From: Chlorokybus atmophyticus
Taxonomy: Eukaryota > Streptophyta > Chlorokybophyceae > Chlorokybales > Chlorokybaceae
Reading direction: 5' to 3'
DNA length: 64,000 nucleotides
Assembly (NCBI GenBank): GCA_009103225.1
Contig: RHPI01002119.1
Location: 1-64,000 of the forward strand
Positions 23,401 to 36,914 of this stretch are shown here, piece after piece (the stretch's first letter is position 1; each line of letters opens with the position of its first letter). The position numbers and the translations under genes are program-made. Below the pieces are notes generated by a model, which saw only the letters and a list, made by a program, of their open reading frames with translations, was not told where the DNA came from and did no database searches.

Positions 23401-25731
23401 GTTGACCTGGAAGAGAGGTACCGCACGAGAGAGACTTATGGGCTGAAAGCAGCGGATCCAGCTGAGGCAGCCAGGGCGTATGCCGTGCGCACAAGGTACC
23501 CACTATTACCTAGTTGATGTTGTTAAAGAGAGGCTCAATTAGCTCACTCGCGTGTCCCACAGGTGGGCTGAGCTTGTTGAAGAGGCTCACGTGGTGGACA
23601 CTTCCTTGGAGGAGACCAAAGTCAAGTTCACTGCCATGACCGTATCTCAAGTAACCGACTTCCAGGCTTTGGTTAGCTCACTCAAGGGTGAGATGAGTAC
23701 CCGCGGTCCAAGCAACCCGGCTTCATTAGACGAGGGCCTTGAACTCATGAAGAACTACCAGGCTGAGCTTGCAGCCAAGAACTCTATCAGAGAGCAGCTG
23801 GTGTTGGCGCAGAAGCTGTTCGATCTGCCCATCACGTCGTATCCGGAGATATTCGAGATGGAGCAGGAGTTGAAGAACCTGGCGCAGATATATCAGCTGT
23901 ACACGGATCATTGCAGTGCGGTGCAGAGCAGCAGCAGCATGCTGTGGGCTGAATTGGACATACAGAAACTGCTCAATCAGGTGTGGATTGACTCTGTGCA
24001 TCCCCAACACAAACGTGTAGTATGTTGTTGTGAGTCATTCAGCAACCGTTGTTGTGCAGACGGAAGAGTTGGCAGGGCGTGCGAGGAGGTTGAAGAACCT
24101 CAAGGACATGCCCACCTACAACATGGTTCTGGACAAGATCAAGTCGTTCCAGGACTCGTTGCCATTGATCCAGGTATACAGCAGCAAGCTTGACCAGCCT
24201 TGGTGGGAACATGTTTGTTGCGATTGACACCATATGCCAAACTGTGTGTGCGAAGGACTTGAAAAGTGAGGCTCTCCGTAAGCGCCATTGGGAAAAGCTC
24301 ATGGAGGTCACTGGCAAGAAGTTCGAGATGGATCCCAAGACTTTCACCCTGGCAAACCTGTTCAGCATGGAGCTGCACAACTTTGCTGGTGCGTGTGTGT
24401 GTGGGGGTACGCGTGCATGATTGAAAACAGACACTCAACCATTCTCTTGTTGCAGCGGTCATCAGCGACATCACCAATGCGGCTGTGAAGGAGCTGACCA
24501 TTGAGAGTGAGATCCGCAACATGGCCGAGACATGGAAGGACCAGAAGTTTGACCTGTTCAAGTACATGAAGGCAAGGCTGAGTTGGATGAATACTATACA
24601 CGCACACTCCAATCACTACTGACCCATGTTGCTCCCGCAGGGCAATGAAGACCGCGGATGGATCCTGCGCTCTGTCGACGAGATCACCGTGTTGCTTGAA
24701 GACATGGCCCTCAACCTCCAGTCCATGATGGCCTCACGCTTCGTCAAGGCCTTCCTCGATGACGTGCGCAGGTGGGAGGCACGCTTATCCCTCATCGCAG
24801 AAGTCAGCGAGGTACGTGTGCTGTTACACATACACACGTATGCTTTGTACAGCTTTCACTGAGACTCTTCTGGATGCAGATGTGGATGCTTGTCCAGCGC
24901 AAGTGGATGTATCTCGAGTCTATCTTTGTTGGTTCCGACGACATCCGTCACCAGCTCCCGGCCGAAGCCAAGCGTTTCGACACGATCGACAAGGCGTGGA
25001 AGAAGCTGATGTCCGACACGGCCAAGAACCCCAACGTGCTCGAGGCGTGCAGCGCCGAGGGGAGACTCGACCAGCTGCAGATGCTCAGCCAGCAACTGGA
25101 AACGTGCCAGAAGAGCCTGACGGAGTATCTGGATACCAAAAGGAACTCGTTCCCGAGGTTCTTCTTCATATCGGACGATGAGCTGTTGTCCATACTGGGG
25201 ACATCGGATGCAACATCCGTGCAGGTATGCGAAGGTGGTGATTGGCACATTGTGTAAAGTGAACAACATCATCATCAACATCAACATCAACATCAACATT
25301 ACACTCTTTCCCTTGCAGGAGCACATGTTGAAGCTGTTTGACAATTGCGCGGCCCTCAAGTTCGGCCGCGGCAACAAGGTTGTCGTCGGCATGACATCAT
25401 CCGAAGGTACGTGCATGTGCATGTGCGTGTGAGAGTAAGAGTAAGAGTAAGAGTCTCATGTGCCTAACCTTGTGTCCACATCCCAGGTGAGACGTTTGAC
25501 TTCCGTACTGTTGTTGCCGCGGAGGGCGCCGTTGAGAACTGGATGACTGGCGTGGAGGCGGAGATGCGCCAGACTCTCTACGCCATCACCAAGGAGAGCG
25601 TGTTCCACTACGCCCTGAAACAGCGCTCCAACTGGATCATGGACAACCTCGGCATGACCACCCTGGTGGGGAGCCAGATATGGTGGACGTGGGAAGTAGA
25701 AGACGTGTTCAGAAGGGTAAGATTGATTTCT

Positions 25732-25766
<35 letters not shown>

Positions 25767-28700
25767 CACAGTCTTCTTACTGATCATCGTCATTATCAGG
25801 TGCGTGAGGGGAATAAGCTTGCCATGAAGGAGTTTAGTGGGAAGCTCACTCGCCAGTTGAATGATTTGGTGGGTTTGGTGAGGTCGGATTTGGATGGGTT
25901 GGCGAGGAAGAAAGTGAACGCGTTGATCATCATCGACGTGCACGCCCGCGACATCATCGACACGTTTGTCCGGGACTCCGTGCTGGATCGAAGAGAGTTC
26001 GCGTGGGAGAGCCAACTGCGGTTCTACTGGGACAGAGCAGCAGATGAAGCCCTCATCAGGTACGTGTATCGGAGAGTTGTGTCAGAGAGGTGTATCAGAG
26101 AGAAGTACCTGAGAGATGCTACTTTGCATCACTGAGTGAGTACATCATGTGTATATGTTGTGTCACAGGCAATGTACGGGCGAATTCCGCTACGGCTACG
26201 AGTACATGGGTCTCAACGGCCGTCTCGTGATCACATCTCTTACGGATCGTTGTTACATGACCATCACCACTGCTCTCACTTACCGTCTGGGTGGTGCTCC
26301 TTCTGGTCCCGCCGGCACGGGCAAGACCGAGACCGTGAAAGACTTGGCCAAGTCCATGGCTCTGCTCTGTGTTGTGTTCAATTGTGGAGAGGGGCTGGAT
26401 TACAAGGCCATGGGGTCTATATTCTCGGGACTCGTGCAGTGCGGGGCGTGGGGATGCTTTGATGAGTTCAATAGGATCGATGCGGAGGTGCTGTCGGTGG
26501 TGTCGTCGCAGATCAAGCAAATCCAGGTAAGTGTGCGTGCGCGTGTGTGCTATTATGCAATAAACTTGAAATTAATCTCTCTCTCTTGCTCATTCACAGG
26601 AAGCTATGAAGAATGAGCTGCGCAAGTTTCAATTTGAGGGCAAAGAGATCGCCCTGGACAGCCGCACGGGCATCTTTATCACAATGAATCCGGGCTACGC
26701 GGGACGCACGGAGCTGCCCGACAACCTCAAAGCCCTGTTCCGACCGGTCACCATGATCGTACCGGACCTGCTGCAGATATGCGAGATCATGCTGTTCTCA
26801 GAAGGGTGAGTGCGTGCGTGTGCGCTTGTATACCCAGACACGTATGCACATGCGCACAAGCACACACACACATGCGCATGCACACTGACACGCACGAGCA
26901 CACGCGCACAGCTCACGTGCTCGCATGTCTCTCCAGATTTGATACCGCCAAGGTTTTGGCCAAGAAGATGACCGTTCTCTACAAGCTCGCCAAGGAGCAG
27001 CTCTCAAAACAATTCCACTACGATTTCGGTCTCCGCGCTCTCAAATCCGTGCTGGTGATGGCGGGCGCATTGAAGCGTGGCTCACCCGACATGCCCGAGG
27101 AGCTCGTGCTCATGCGCGCGCTACGCGACATGAACCTGCCAAAGTTTGTGTTCGATGACGTGCCGCTGTTCCTGGGACTTATATCAGATCTCTTCCCGGG
27201 ACTGGATTGCCCGAGGGTGAGATACGCACAACTCAATGACGTGGTGGAGAAAGACCTTGAGGTGAGGTGGTCGTGTGCGTGTACTGCTGTGAGAGGTGGA
27301 AGGTGTGACAGTGTGATTCTCATCTTGTTCTCCTGCAGGAGCATCGCTTTCAAGTGATGACGGGGCCTTCGCAGCAAGTGGACAAAGTGATCCAGCTGTA
27401 TGAGACCATGCTGACACGGCACACCAGCATGGTGGTGGGGCAGGTGGGTGATGTGTTTCCGTGTCATTGCTTGGTTCGTTCATCAGTACATGCACGCGTG
27501 TCCTTCATGTAACCTGCTATCTGCTGACAGACTGGTGGAGGCAAGACGGTGATCTTGCAGACGCTTGCCCGGGCCCAGACCAAGATGGGTCTGATCACCA
27601 AGCTCTACACAGTCAACCCCAAAGCCCAGTCAGTAGCGGAGCTCTATGGTGTCCTAGGTAAGAGTACTGCAGCTGTTGATCATCATATCCTTCGTATATA
27701 CATGTATCACAACTTGACTGATGACAGATCCGGACACGCGTGACTGGACGGACGGTCTTCTTTCCAACATCTTCAGGGAGATCAACAAGCCCGTCGCAGG
27801 CGACAAGGAAGAGCGCAGGTTGGTGATGAAGAGAGAGACTATGGTTGGGCTTGTCACGTTGCCCTGTAGGCAAGTTGTTGGTGACACTGCTGTGTGGTGT
27901 GGTGCTTGCAGATACGTTGTTTTCGATGGTGATGTGGACGCCGTGTGGGTGGAGAACATGAACTCCGTCATGGACGACAACAAGCTCCTGACTCTCCCCA
28001 ACGGCGAGCGCATCCGGCTGCAGAACCACTGCAAACTCCTCTTTGAGGTGTATGATCTGCAGTACGCGTCCCCGGCAACAGTGTCGCGCTGTGGCATGGT
28101 GTACGTGGACTCCAAGAACCTGGGGTTCAAACCGTACGTGTGGAAATGGTGCAACTCACGCACAAGGTACGGGCTTACTTACTGAAGCCACATGCACGAA
28201 GTTGAGATGTTGCTAAGCAAGCGATGCCTGCAGTCAACAAGAGGCGGATGTGCTGCGGGCATTGTTTGACAAGTATGCAAACCCTTGCATAGACTTTGTG
28301 CTGGAGGTAAGCCTGTACTGCTGACTGATTCATACGATATTGACATGCGACAATAGTATTGTACTAACATTGATGGTGGTTGTCATGCAGGGTCTTGAGG
28401 ACGACATCATCGGGAAGCGCCTGCGTCAGACCATCCCTCAGACCAACCTGAACATGATCACGCAGCTGTGCGTGATGCTGGAGGGCATACTGACCGAAGA
28501 ACGTGCCGTCACGGACCCTCAGGCACGTCCCCGTGCATGAGATGAGTGATGACATGACGTTGACGCTGATGTTGTACTGTCACTATCCATGCAGGTGTTG
28601 GAGGCCATCTTCATCTTCTGTGTCATCTGGTCCATCGGTGCGGCACTCGTGCAGAGCAGCACCATCAAAGACAGGGACAGGTCAGAATAAGTACATTTGT

Positions 28701-31700
28701 TGGCTTTACACAGTACACAAAACCACTGCAGCATGCTTCATTGATGTTCCATCTGCATTTCAGGTTTGACTTGTTTGTGAAGAAGGTGTCCTGTTTGCCG
28801 ACAATGGACATGGAGTCCGTGGCGTCCAGCCAGCTGCCAAGCAAGTCGCTCTACGAGTACTGCTTTGATGTGGAGTCGCAGCGCTGGAAGCAGTGGAACT
28901 CCATGATACAGGTCCAGGGTTGTGGTGTGTATGTGTATATGTTTATGTACTCTTCTCACACTCTGTATCCCTCAGGAGTTCAAACCCCCCGAAGACAACA
29001 AGTTCGCCAAGATCCTCGTCCCGACCATCGACACCGTCCGTTCCACTTGGCTCCTCCAATCCATCGTCAAGACGGGTCGTCCCGTGCTGTTTGTTGGCGA
29101 GGGCGGCACCGCCAAGACGGTCACCATCGCGCAGTACTTAGAGAGCTTACCGCCAACGCAGTACGTGGCGCTGAATCTGGCGTTCAGCTCGAGGACGACA
29201 TCGAGCGATGTGCAGAGGTCGCTGGAAGCATCCATAGAGAAGAGAACAAAGGTGGGTGGTGTTGTTGTTAAGTTGAAGTGATACATGGCTAACGGGGACT
29301 AATACATTGTATCTGGGTTGTAGGATACGTATGGGCCGCCGATGGGTAAGCGTATGATCATGTTTGTGGATGACTTGAACATGCCCAAGGTGGACACGTA
29401 CGGCACGCAGCAGCCCATCGCACTGCTCAAGCTGCTGCTCGGTAAGTGTGAGAAAGAGTGTGGTCTGCACATACGAGCAAACAACTCGATAAAAATACTC
29501 AATGGGTGATTACGTGTCACATAGAACGTGGTGGCCTATACGACCGTGGCAAGGAGCTCAACTGGAAGAACATGCGTGACGTGCAGTTCGTGGGCGCCAT
29601 GGGACCTCCAGGGTAACACCATTGGCCACAAATGCACGCACATGTACCTATGTGTCTCTCTCCAACATACACATATGACCCTTTGCAGTGGTGCTCGCAA
29701 CTCGGTGGACCCCCGCTTCATCTCCCTCTTCTCCGTTTTCGAGATCCAATTCCCATCGAGCGCCTCCTTATCCCGCATCTACGACGTGATCTTGGAGCGA
29801 CACGCACGCTCGCTCTCGCAAGACATCCGCGACACGTGCACGTCCCTCACATCCACCACCCTCCAGTTGTACGAGTTCATCGTGGAGAAGCTCCCACCCA
29901 CACCATCACGCTTCCACTACATATTCAACTTGCGTGACTTGAGCCGCGTCTACGAGGGGTTGTGCATGGCTGTTATGGACAAGTTTACTACCGCTGCTCA
30001 GTTCATACGGTTGTGGAGGAATGAGTGTTTGCGCATATTTCATGATAGATTGATATGTGAGGAGGATAAGGTGTTGGTGCAGAAGAAGATCGGGGAGCTA
30101 GTCACGGAGAACTATTATAGTGTTAGTGAGACGGTATTGCAGGATCCCATATTGTTTGGGGATTATAGATACGCTATGGTGGAGGGGGAAGCGAGACTGT
30201 ATGAAGACTTGAAGGTGAGAGAATGTGCGTGTTGGCGTGGGCGTATACATGTACGTGTGTGTGTGCACATGCGTGCGCGTGTGCGTGTGTGTGTGCGTGT
30301 ATCTGTGAGTAGAGTCTAAACGCAGCAGCTGAGGAGTCTTGTATCTCTGCATGTTGTCAGGGTTATGAAGCCATCAAGAAGACCTTTGAGGAGATCCTCG
30401 ACGAGTACAACCTCACCCGCAAGCCCATGAACCTCGTCATGTTCAAGGATGCATTAGAGCACCTCACTCGCATCCACCGCATCATCCGTCTCGACCGTGG
30501 CAACGCCCTCCTCGTAGGCGTCGGCGGCTCGGGAAAACAATCACTCGCTAAACTTGCTGCGTTCACGGCGGGTTGCGCGGTGTTTGAGATCACGCTAACG
30601 AGGGGATACGATGAAGTGATGTTTAGGGAGGACTTGAAGAAGCTGTACTCCATGTTGGGGGCGGAGAACAAGAAGGTGATGTTCTTGTTTACCGATGCGC
30701 ATGTGGCGGATGAGGGGTTCCTGGAGCTCATCAACAATATGCTCACGTCCGGCATGGTGCCCGCGCTGTACGCGGACGAGGAAAAGGACGGCCTTATCAA
30801 TCAGGTGAGTGAGAGAAGTGGTGTATGTGTTTGTGTGTGTGTATGTGCGCTCTCTCTCTCTCGCGCGCGCGCGCATGTAGGCAGAGCAGCAGTGTGCGTG
30901 TGTGTGCGCGTTTATGTGGACTTTCTGACTTGCCGCATCCCAGGTGCGTGATGAGGTCACTCGCCAAGGTCTTCTCGACACCAAAGAGGCTTGCTGGTCT
31001 TACTACGTCGGCAAGTGTCGCGACAACCTCCACGTGGTTCTCGCCATGAGTCCTGTTGGCGGTACCCTCCGCACGCGTTGCCGTTCCTTCCCCGGCCTCG
31101 TCAATGGTTGTGTCATCGATTGGTTTACCCCGTGGCCCGATGAAGCCCTGAAATCTGTTGCTGCGGCATTCCTTGCAGATGTGGACTTACCGGTTGATCT
31201 CAGACCCACTGTCGTGGACCACATGGTGATGGTGCACGAGTCCGTGCGCAAGTTCAGCGCAGACTTCGAACAACAACTCAGACGATACAACTACGTTACA
31301 CCCAAGAACTACCTCGACTTTGTTAACAACTATCGGTCTGCGTTGGATGATAATCGTCGTCTGATAGCAGAGATGTGTAACCGTCTCGACGGCGGGTTGC
31401 AAAAGCTGATTCAGGCTGCAGAGGAGGTTGCCTCCATGCAGGTGTCTCTAGCTGAGGCTAAGGTGGTTGTGGACCGCAAGACCGAGGAGTGCAATGAGTT
31501 GTTGGAAGTCATTGCTACCAACACGGCCACGGTGGAAGCCAAGCAAGCCACTGCTCAAGAAAAGGAGAGAGCACTCGCAGCACAAAGTGAGCAGATAACC
31601 AAAGAGAAAGCGGAGGCGGAGTTGGCACTTGAAGAGGCTATACCGGCACTCGCAGCTGCAGCGGAAGCGCTAAACAACCTCAAGAAGGATGAGATTACGG

Positions 31701-34700
31701 AGATTAGGTCCTTTGCCAAACCGCATGCCAACGTGCAGAAGGTCTGCGAGTGTGTTGTCATCCTGCGAGGCATCAAGGACGTGTCCTGGAAAGGCGCCAA
31801 GACGATGATGGCTGACCCGCGCTTCCTGTCAACACTCACGGATTTTGATAAAGACTCCATCACGGACAAGCAGGTGAGTAGGCAGGTTCAATGGTCTCTG
31901 CATCATCATCCATGTCACAAGTTGCTGTCGTGTTGATGAATGTTGTCTGCAGATCCGAGCGCTTAAGGAGTACTTGAAGGACCCCAAGTTCACTCCCGAA
32001 GAGGTGATGAACATCTCCTCGGCTGGCGCGGGGCTGCTGCGTTGGGTGATGGCCATGGTCAACTACTACAACGTGGCGCGCACCGTCAACCCCAAGCGCC
32101 AGGCCGTCGCACAGGCAGAGAAAATGTTGCGGCAGGCAGAGGCAGACCTGGACTCAATCAAGAAACAGGTTGAGGACCTTTCTGGTCAGCTTTCTGCCCT
32201 TCGCGGCCAGTTCAGCGAGAAGACTTCCGAGCAACAGGACCTGAAAGCCCGCGCGGACCTCATGGAGAAGCGTCTCACTGCGGCCTCACGCCTCATTGCG
32301 GGTTTAGGATCAGAGCGCATCCGTTGGACAAAAGACATGGAGATGTTGGCTGAAAAGAAGGAGCGTCTGTTGGGAGACTGCCTGCTCACGTCGTCATTTT
32401 TGTCGTACACGGGAGCGTTCACGTTCGAGTTTAGAAATGAAATGACGTACAAGATGTGGTATCAGGACCTCGTGTCACGCAAGGTGCCCGTGTCAGAGCC
32501 GTTCCGGCTAGAGACACTGCTTGCAAGTGAAGTGGAGATAAGCCAGTGGGCGAGCGAAGGACTGCCATCGGATGAGCTGTCGGTGCAGAACGGCATCCTC
32601 ACAACGCGCGCGCGCAGGCATGCATTGACACAACATACACGCACAGACACACTATCTGTGTGTGTATATGTATCTGTATCTATATCTGTCTCTGTGCCTG
32701 TATCTGTATGTGTATCTGCCCTGTCTGGATGGGGTACGCGTGCACAACACTTACACATACACGTGTTGTTACAGGTTCCCTCTTTGTATCGATCCTCAGA
32801 TGCAGGCCGTTACTTGGATCAAGAAGAAGGAGGGTAAGAACCTCGAGGGTCGTGTGAAGACGTTCAACGACCCGGACTTCCTGAAGCAGCTGGAGATGGC
32901 CATCCAGTACGGGTTCGCATTCCTGTTCGAGAACGTCGACGAGTACATCGACCCCGTCATCGACCCCGTACTAGAAAAGAACCTAAGCGTGGGAACGGGA
33001 GGGCGAAAGGTGGTAAAGCTAGGGGACAAAGAAGTCGAATGGGTAAGCATGTCGTTCTTGTGATATGGGCCCAGCGGTGCACTGCCATGTGCTATGATGC
33101 AAAGCTTGACACAGATACTGCACTGCATGCTTGTCTGCAGTGCAGTCTGTGTGTCAACAGCCTTACTTGACAAACAAATTGCGATTGTCCTTACTTGCGT
33201 GTGTTGACAGGATGACAACTTCCGGTTGTACATGACAAGCAAGCTTACCAACCCTCACTACGGTCCCGAGGTTTCCGGCAAGACCATGATTATCAACTAT
33301 GGCGTGACGCAGCAGGGTCTTCAGGACCAGCTCCTCAACGTGACCGTTCGCAACGAGCGTCTTGACTTAGAAGAGAGCCGCGAGAACCTCGTGCGTGAGA
33401 TGAGCGACAACAAGACTCTACTCAAACAGCTGGAGGACACGCTGTTGCGGGAGCTCAGCAACGCTACCGGAAATATTTTGGACAACGGTGAACTGATTAC
33501 TACGTTGGAGAACACCAAAGCTAAAGCTGTGGAGATTGCAGAAAAGTTGGAGAAAGCGCGTGAGACGGCGCAAGAGATAGACCTTGTGCGAAGCCGATAC
33601 TCGCCTGCAGCTAAACGAGGAGCCGTGTTGTTCTTCGTGATGTCATCTCTGGCAGCCATCAACAACATGTACGAGTACTCCTTGTCGGCCTTCCTCCAGG
33701 TCTTCAAGAACTCTCTTGTAACGAGCAAGAAGGACTCTGCTTTGGAAGTGAGGTTACGCAACATCATTGACGCGCTCACGTACGACGTGTACAACTACAC
33801 GTGCACGGGTCTGTTTGAAGTGCACAAGCTCATGCTCTCCTTCCAAATGACACTTAAGATACTCGACGCTGAGGGAGACCTCAACCAGGCCCACCTCAAC
33901 TTCTTCCTCAAGGGCAACTTGTCTCTGGAGAAGAGCGAGCGCAAGAAGGTGGCAGAGTGGTGGCCAGAGCAAGGGTGGGAAGACTTTGTGAGGCTGCTAG
34001 AGTTGGGCCCACAGTTCGCCAACTTGTATGAAGATGTGGTTGAGAAGGAAGGGCTGGCCAGCTGGCATGCATGGTATGACCTGGAGAAGCCAGAAGAAGA
34101 GGCACTGCCGGCTGGATACAGCGACAAGCTCAACACCTTTGAACAGGTAAGAATGGTGGATGTGAGGTGCGTGTGCGTGTGGCTGACATGCCACTACTTG
34201 CAGATGCTGGTGCTGCGTTGCCTGCGCGTGGACCGTGTGACTGTGGCCATCACCCGTTACGTGATTGCGCGCATGGGCGAGAAGTACGTCATGCCGCCCA
34301 CCCTCGACTACACCGCCATCTTCCGCCAGAGCTCCCCTCTCACCCCCGTCGTATTCATCCTCAGCCCAGGAGCCGGTAACTCAACCCCTCAATTTCTCCC
34401 AACATCATAACACAACTCACGCATACATCTCACCTTCTGCTGTTGATATGTATCAGATCCTGCCTTTGATGTGTTCCGGCTTGGCGAGGAGCTCGGTTTT
34501 AAGGCCGGCGCCAAGCTCAAGTACATGGCTCTGGGACAAGGGATGGGACCCAAGGCCCAAGAGCTGCTGGAGACAGGCTCCACAAGAGGACTGTGGGTCA
34601 TGCTGCAGAACTGCCACCTTTTGCCGAAATGGCTCAAAACACTGGAAAAGGTACACATGAGATTGTTATATATCAGTCTACGAACTAACCCTCCAATCTG

Positions 34701-36914
34701 ATAGATTTTGGAGCGTATTGATAAGCCGCACAAGGATTTCCGTCTGTGGTTGACGACGGACCCGACGCCGCACTTCCCGCTGGGCGTGCTTCAGAGGTCT
34801 CTCAAGGTGGTGACGGAACCGCCCAACGGACTCAAGCTCAACATGCGCTCGTCGTACTCGAAGATCACGGAAGACACGCTCATTGAATGCCCGCATCACG
34901 CCTTCAGATCACAGGTATGAGTCAATACATATTCGCAGCAACTTGTGATGCAACAGTTTCTAACTTGCCTTTGCTCATCCTCCTTGCAGGTGTATGTGTT
35001 GGCGTTCTTTCATGCTGTGGTGCAAGAGCGGCGCAAGTACGGCAAGCTGGGGTGGAATGTGCCGTATGACTTTAACGAAACGGACTTCCGCATATCCATG
35101 GCTCTCATCGGTGTGTACCTCTCTTCAACCCACTGCGGCATCTGTTCAAGTCATGCTAACCAATCAAAAACCTTGTTCCCTGGTACCAGGCACCTACTTG
35201 ACCAAGGCCTTTGACAACAAGGATGATGTCATCCCTTGGAGCACCCTTCGCTATCTCATCGGTAAACACAATGTGCAGCCATTGCAGGCGTGACACTATT
35301 CAATAATTGATGGATTGAATACGTGATACTAACAGCAACTCATGTCCAGGTGAGGCGATGTACGGAGGGCGTGTTTCGGACAGCTTTGACAGACGCATCC
35401 TGACGACGTATCTGGACGAGTACCTGGGTGACTTCTTGTTTGATACGTTCCAACCATTCCACTTCTATCAGGCAAGCATAGCCTGGTTGTTTTTACCTTC
35501 GCTCAGCTCAAGCACACTTGACTCACATGCGGTGATACGCACACACGCAGGGCAAAGGTGTTGACTACATGGTCCCCGCGCACGGTCCCCACGAGAACTA
35601 CACCTCTATGATCGACACTCTCCCTATCGTCCAAACACCCGAAGTCTTCGGTCTCCACCCCAACGCCGACATCAGCTACTACACCAACGCCACAAAGAGC
35701 ATCTGGCGCAACCTCATCGACTTGCAGCCTCGTGTTGGCGGCTCTGCTGCGGGCGGTGGCACGCGCGAAGACTTCATCAAACAAGTTGCGAGGGATATAC
35801 AGAGCAAGATACCCGAACCATTTGATATCGCGGTCGTGCGTAAGGTGATAGGCGTGCCGAGTCCAACGCAAGTGGTGCTGTTGCAAGAGCTAGATAGGTG
35901 GAATGGGTTGATAGTGAAGATGCAAGTGTCGCTGAAGGAGCTGCAGAAAGCATTGTCGGGTGAGATTGGTATGAGCAATGAGCTCGATGAGCTCGCTACG
36001 GCGATGTATAACGGGCAGCTACCCGCTATGTGGCGACGCCTAAACCCACAGGTGAGAGAGAGTGTGTGTGCGTGCATGTGCCTGTGCGTGTGCGTGTGCG
36101 TGTGCGCGCCAACTTAAAAAAGATGCCAATGATGTTGTGTTGATGTTGATGCTGATGTTGTTGGTGTATTCCCTCCCAGACGGACAAGATGCTCGGTTCC
36201 TGGATGCTTTGGTTCCAGCGTCGTTACGCTCAGTACCGCGAGTGGGCGGAGTCTGGCGAGCCGCGCGTGATGTGGCTGTCGGGCTTGCACACTCCCGAGA
36301 CGTACATCGCCGCCCTCGTGCAGACCGCGTGCCGAGACCGCGGATGGCCGCTCGACAAGAGCACGCTGTACACCAAAGTCACGCAGTACACATCACCAGA
36401 ACAGGCAAGTGAATGATGCAGCATGTGTGTCTGCTGAGGTTGGGATGTGTGTGCATCTCCAACTGATGTTGGATTGGCAGGTAACCGCGGCTCTGAAACA
36501 TGGCTGCTATGTGACTGGATTGTACCTGGAGGGCGCTGCTTGGGACTTGGAATCAGCCATGCTTAAGCGACAGGTAGAACGAAACGCTACGTATTACATA
36601 TAACCCATCATATCAACTCCAGTGAACCATCGAAACACTCATACAGTAACACTGTTGTTTTCATGCCTCACACAATCATCTGTTGACAGGAGCCCAAGCA
36701 GCTTGTGGTGGAGCTCCCCATCCTCCAGATCATCCCCGTTGAGGCGAGTCGTCTAAAGCTCCAGAACACGTTCCGTACTCCCGTGTACGTGACGCAGGCG
36801 CGCCGTAACGCCATGGGGGTGGGGCTCGTGTTCGAGGCAGATCTCGCCACCACGGAGCACTCGTCGCACTGGGTGCTGCAGGGCGCGGCGCTGTGCCTCA
36901 ACATCGATCAGTAG
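17426..36914 (+). CDS. DNAH10: Inner-arm dynein f/I1 1-alpha heavy chain
   Basis: DNAH10/DHC1-type axonemal dynein motor, heavy chain of the two-headed I1 (dynein f) complex controlling flagellar waveform. Sixty-five exons join without frame break to 4626 aa, the normal family length: 17426-17533, 17627-17752, 17821-18147, 18235-18399, 18482-18619, 18725-18832, 18933-18998, 19083-19250, 19392-19469, 19537-19677, 19760-19885, 19955-20158, 20232-20345, 20427-20582, 20667-20741, 20826-21305, 21390-21521, 21597-21707, 21810-21868, 21978-22293, 22367-22510, 22586-22647, 22751-22877, 22949-23059, 23150-23311, 23386-23495, 23563-23980, 24060-24173, 24256-24388, 24456-24571, 24641-24811, 24880-25224, 25319-25406, 25487-25716, 25800-26059, 26169-26526, 26600-26805, 26937-27261, 27339-27443, 27531-27657, 27728-27818, 27912-28166, 28234-28306, 28391-28522, 28595-28680, 28764-28911, 28976-29251, 29324-29441, 29525-29612, 29689-30214, 30361-30804, 30944-31873, 31953-32617, 32775-33042, 33211-34146, 34204-34375, 34457-34650, 34705-34914, 34990-35110, 35190-35261, 35350-35471, 35551-36051, 36180-36404, 36481-36573, 36690-36914. 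Walker A loops: AAA1 GPAGTGKT (residue ~1976), AAA2 GQTGGGKT (~2260), AAA3 GEGGTAKT (~2606), AAA4 GVGGSGKQ (~2954). Stalk coiled coils are near 3190-3320 and 3400-3475. An acidic low-complexity insert sits at residues ~80-165. [18 protein letters not shown] after AAA1 and [15 protein letters not shown] at the end separate it from outer-arm and 1-beta chains. Six introns use GC donors. Confidence 0.97.
33106..33157. repeat. 22-bp imperfect foldback in dynein intron 54
   Basis: Arms 33106-33127 and 33136-33157 match as reverse complements at 20 of 22 positions, with an 8-nt loop. It lies in the intron 33043-33210. The transcript could form a stable short hairpin; whether it is processed or just a foldback mutation cannot be told from sequence. 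Confidence 0.85.

Noticed and set aside
17426-36914. Outer-arm, cytoplasmic or 1-beta dynein heavy chain
   Set aside because: The sequence around AAA1 ([17 protein letters not shown]) and the C-terminus fit the DNAH10 group; outer-arm chains have a CSDQMD-type sequence there, and the 1-beta/DNAH2 group differs around the same loop.
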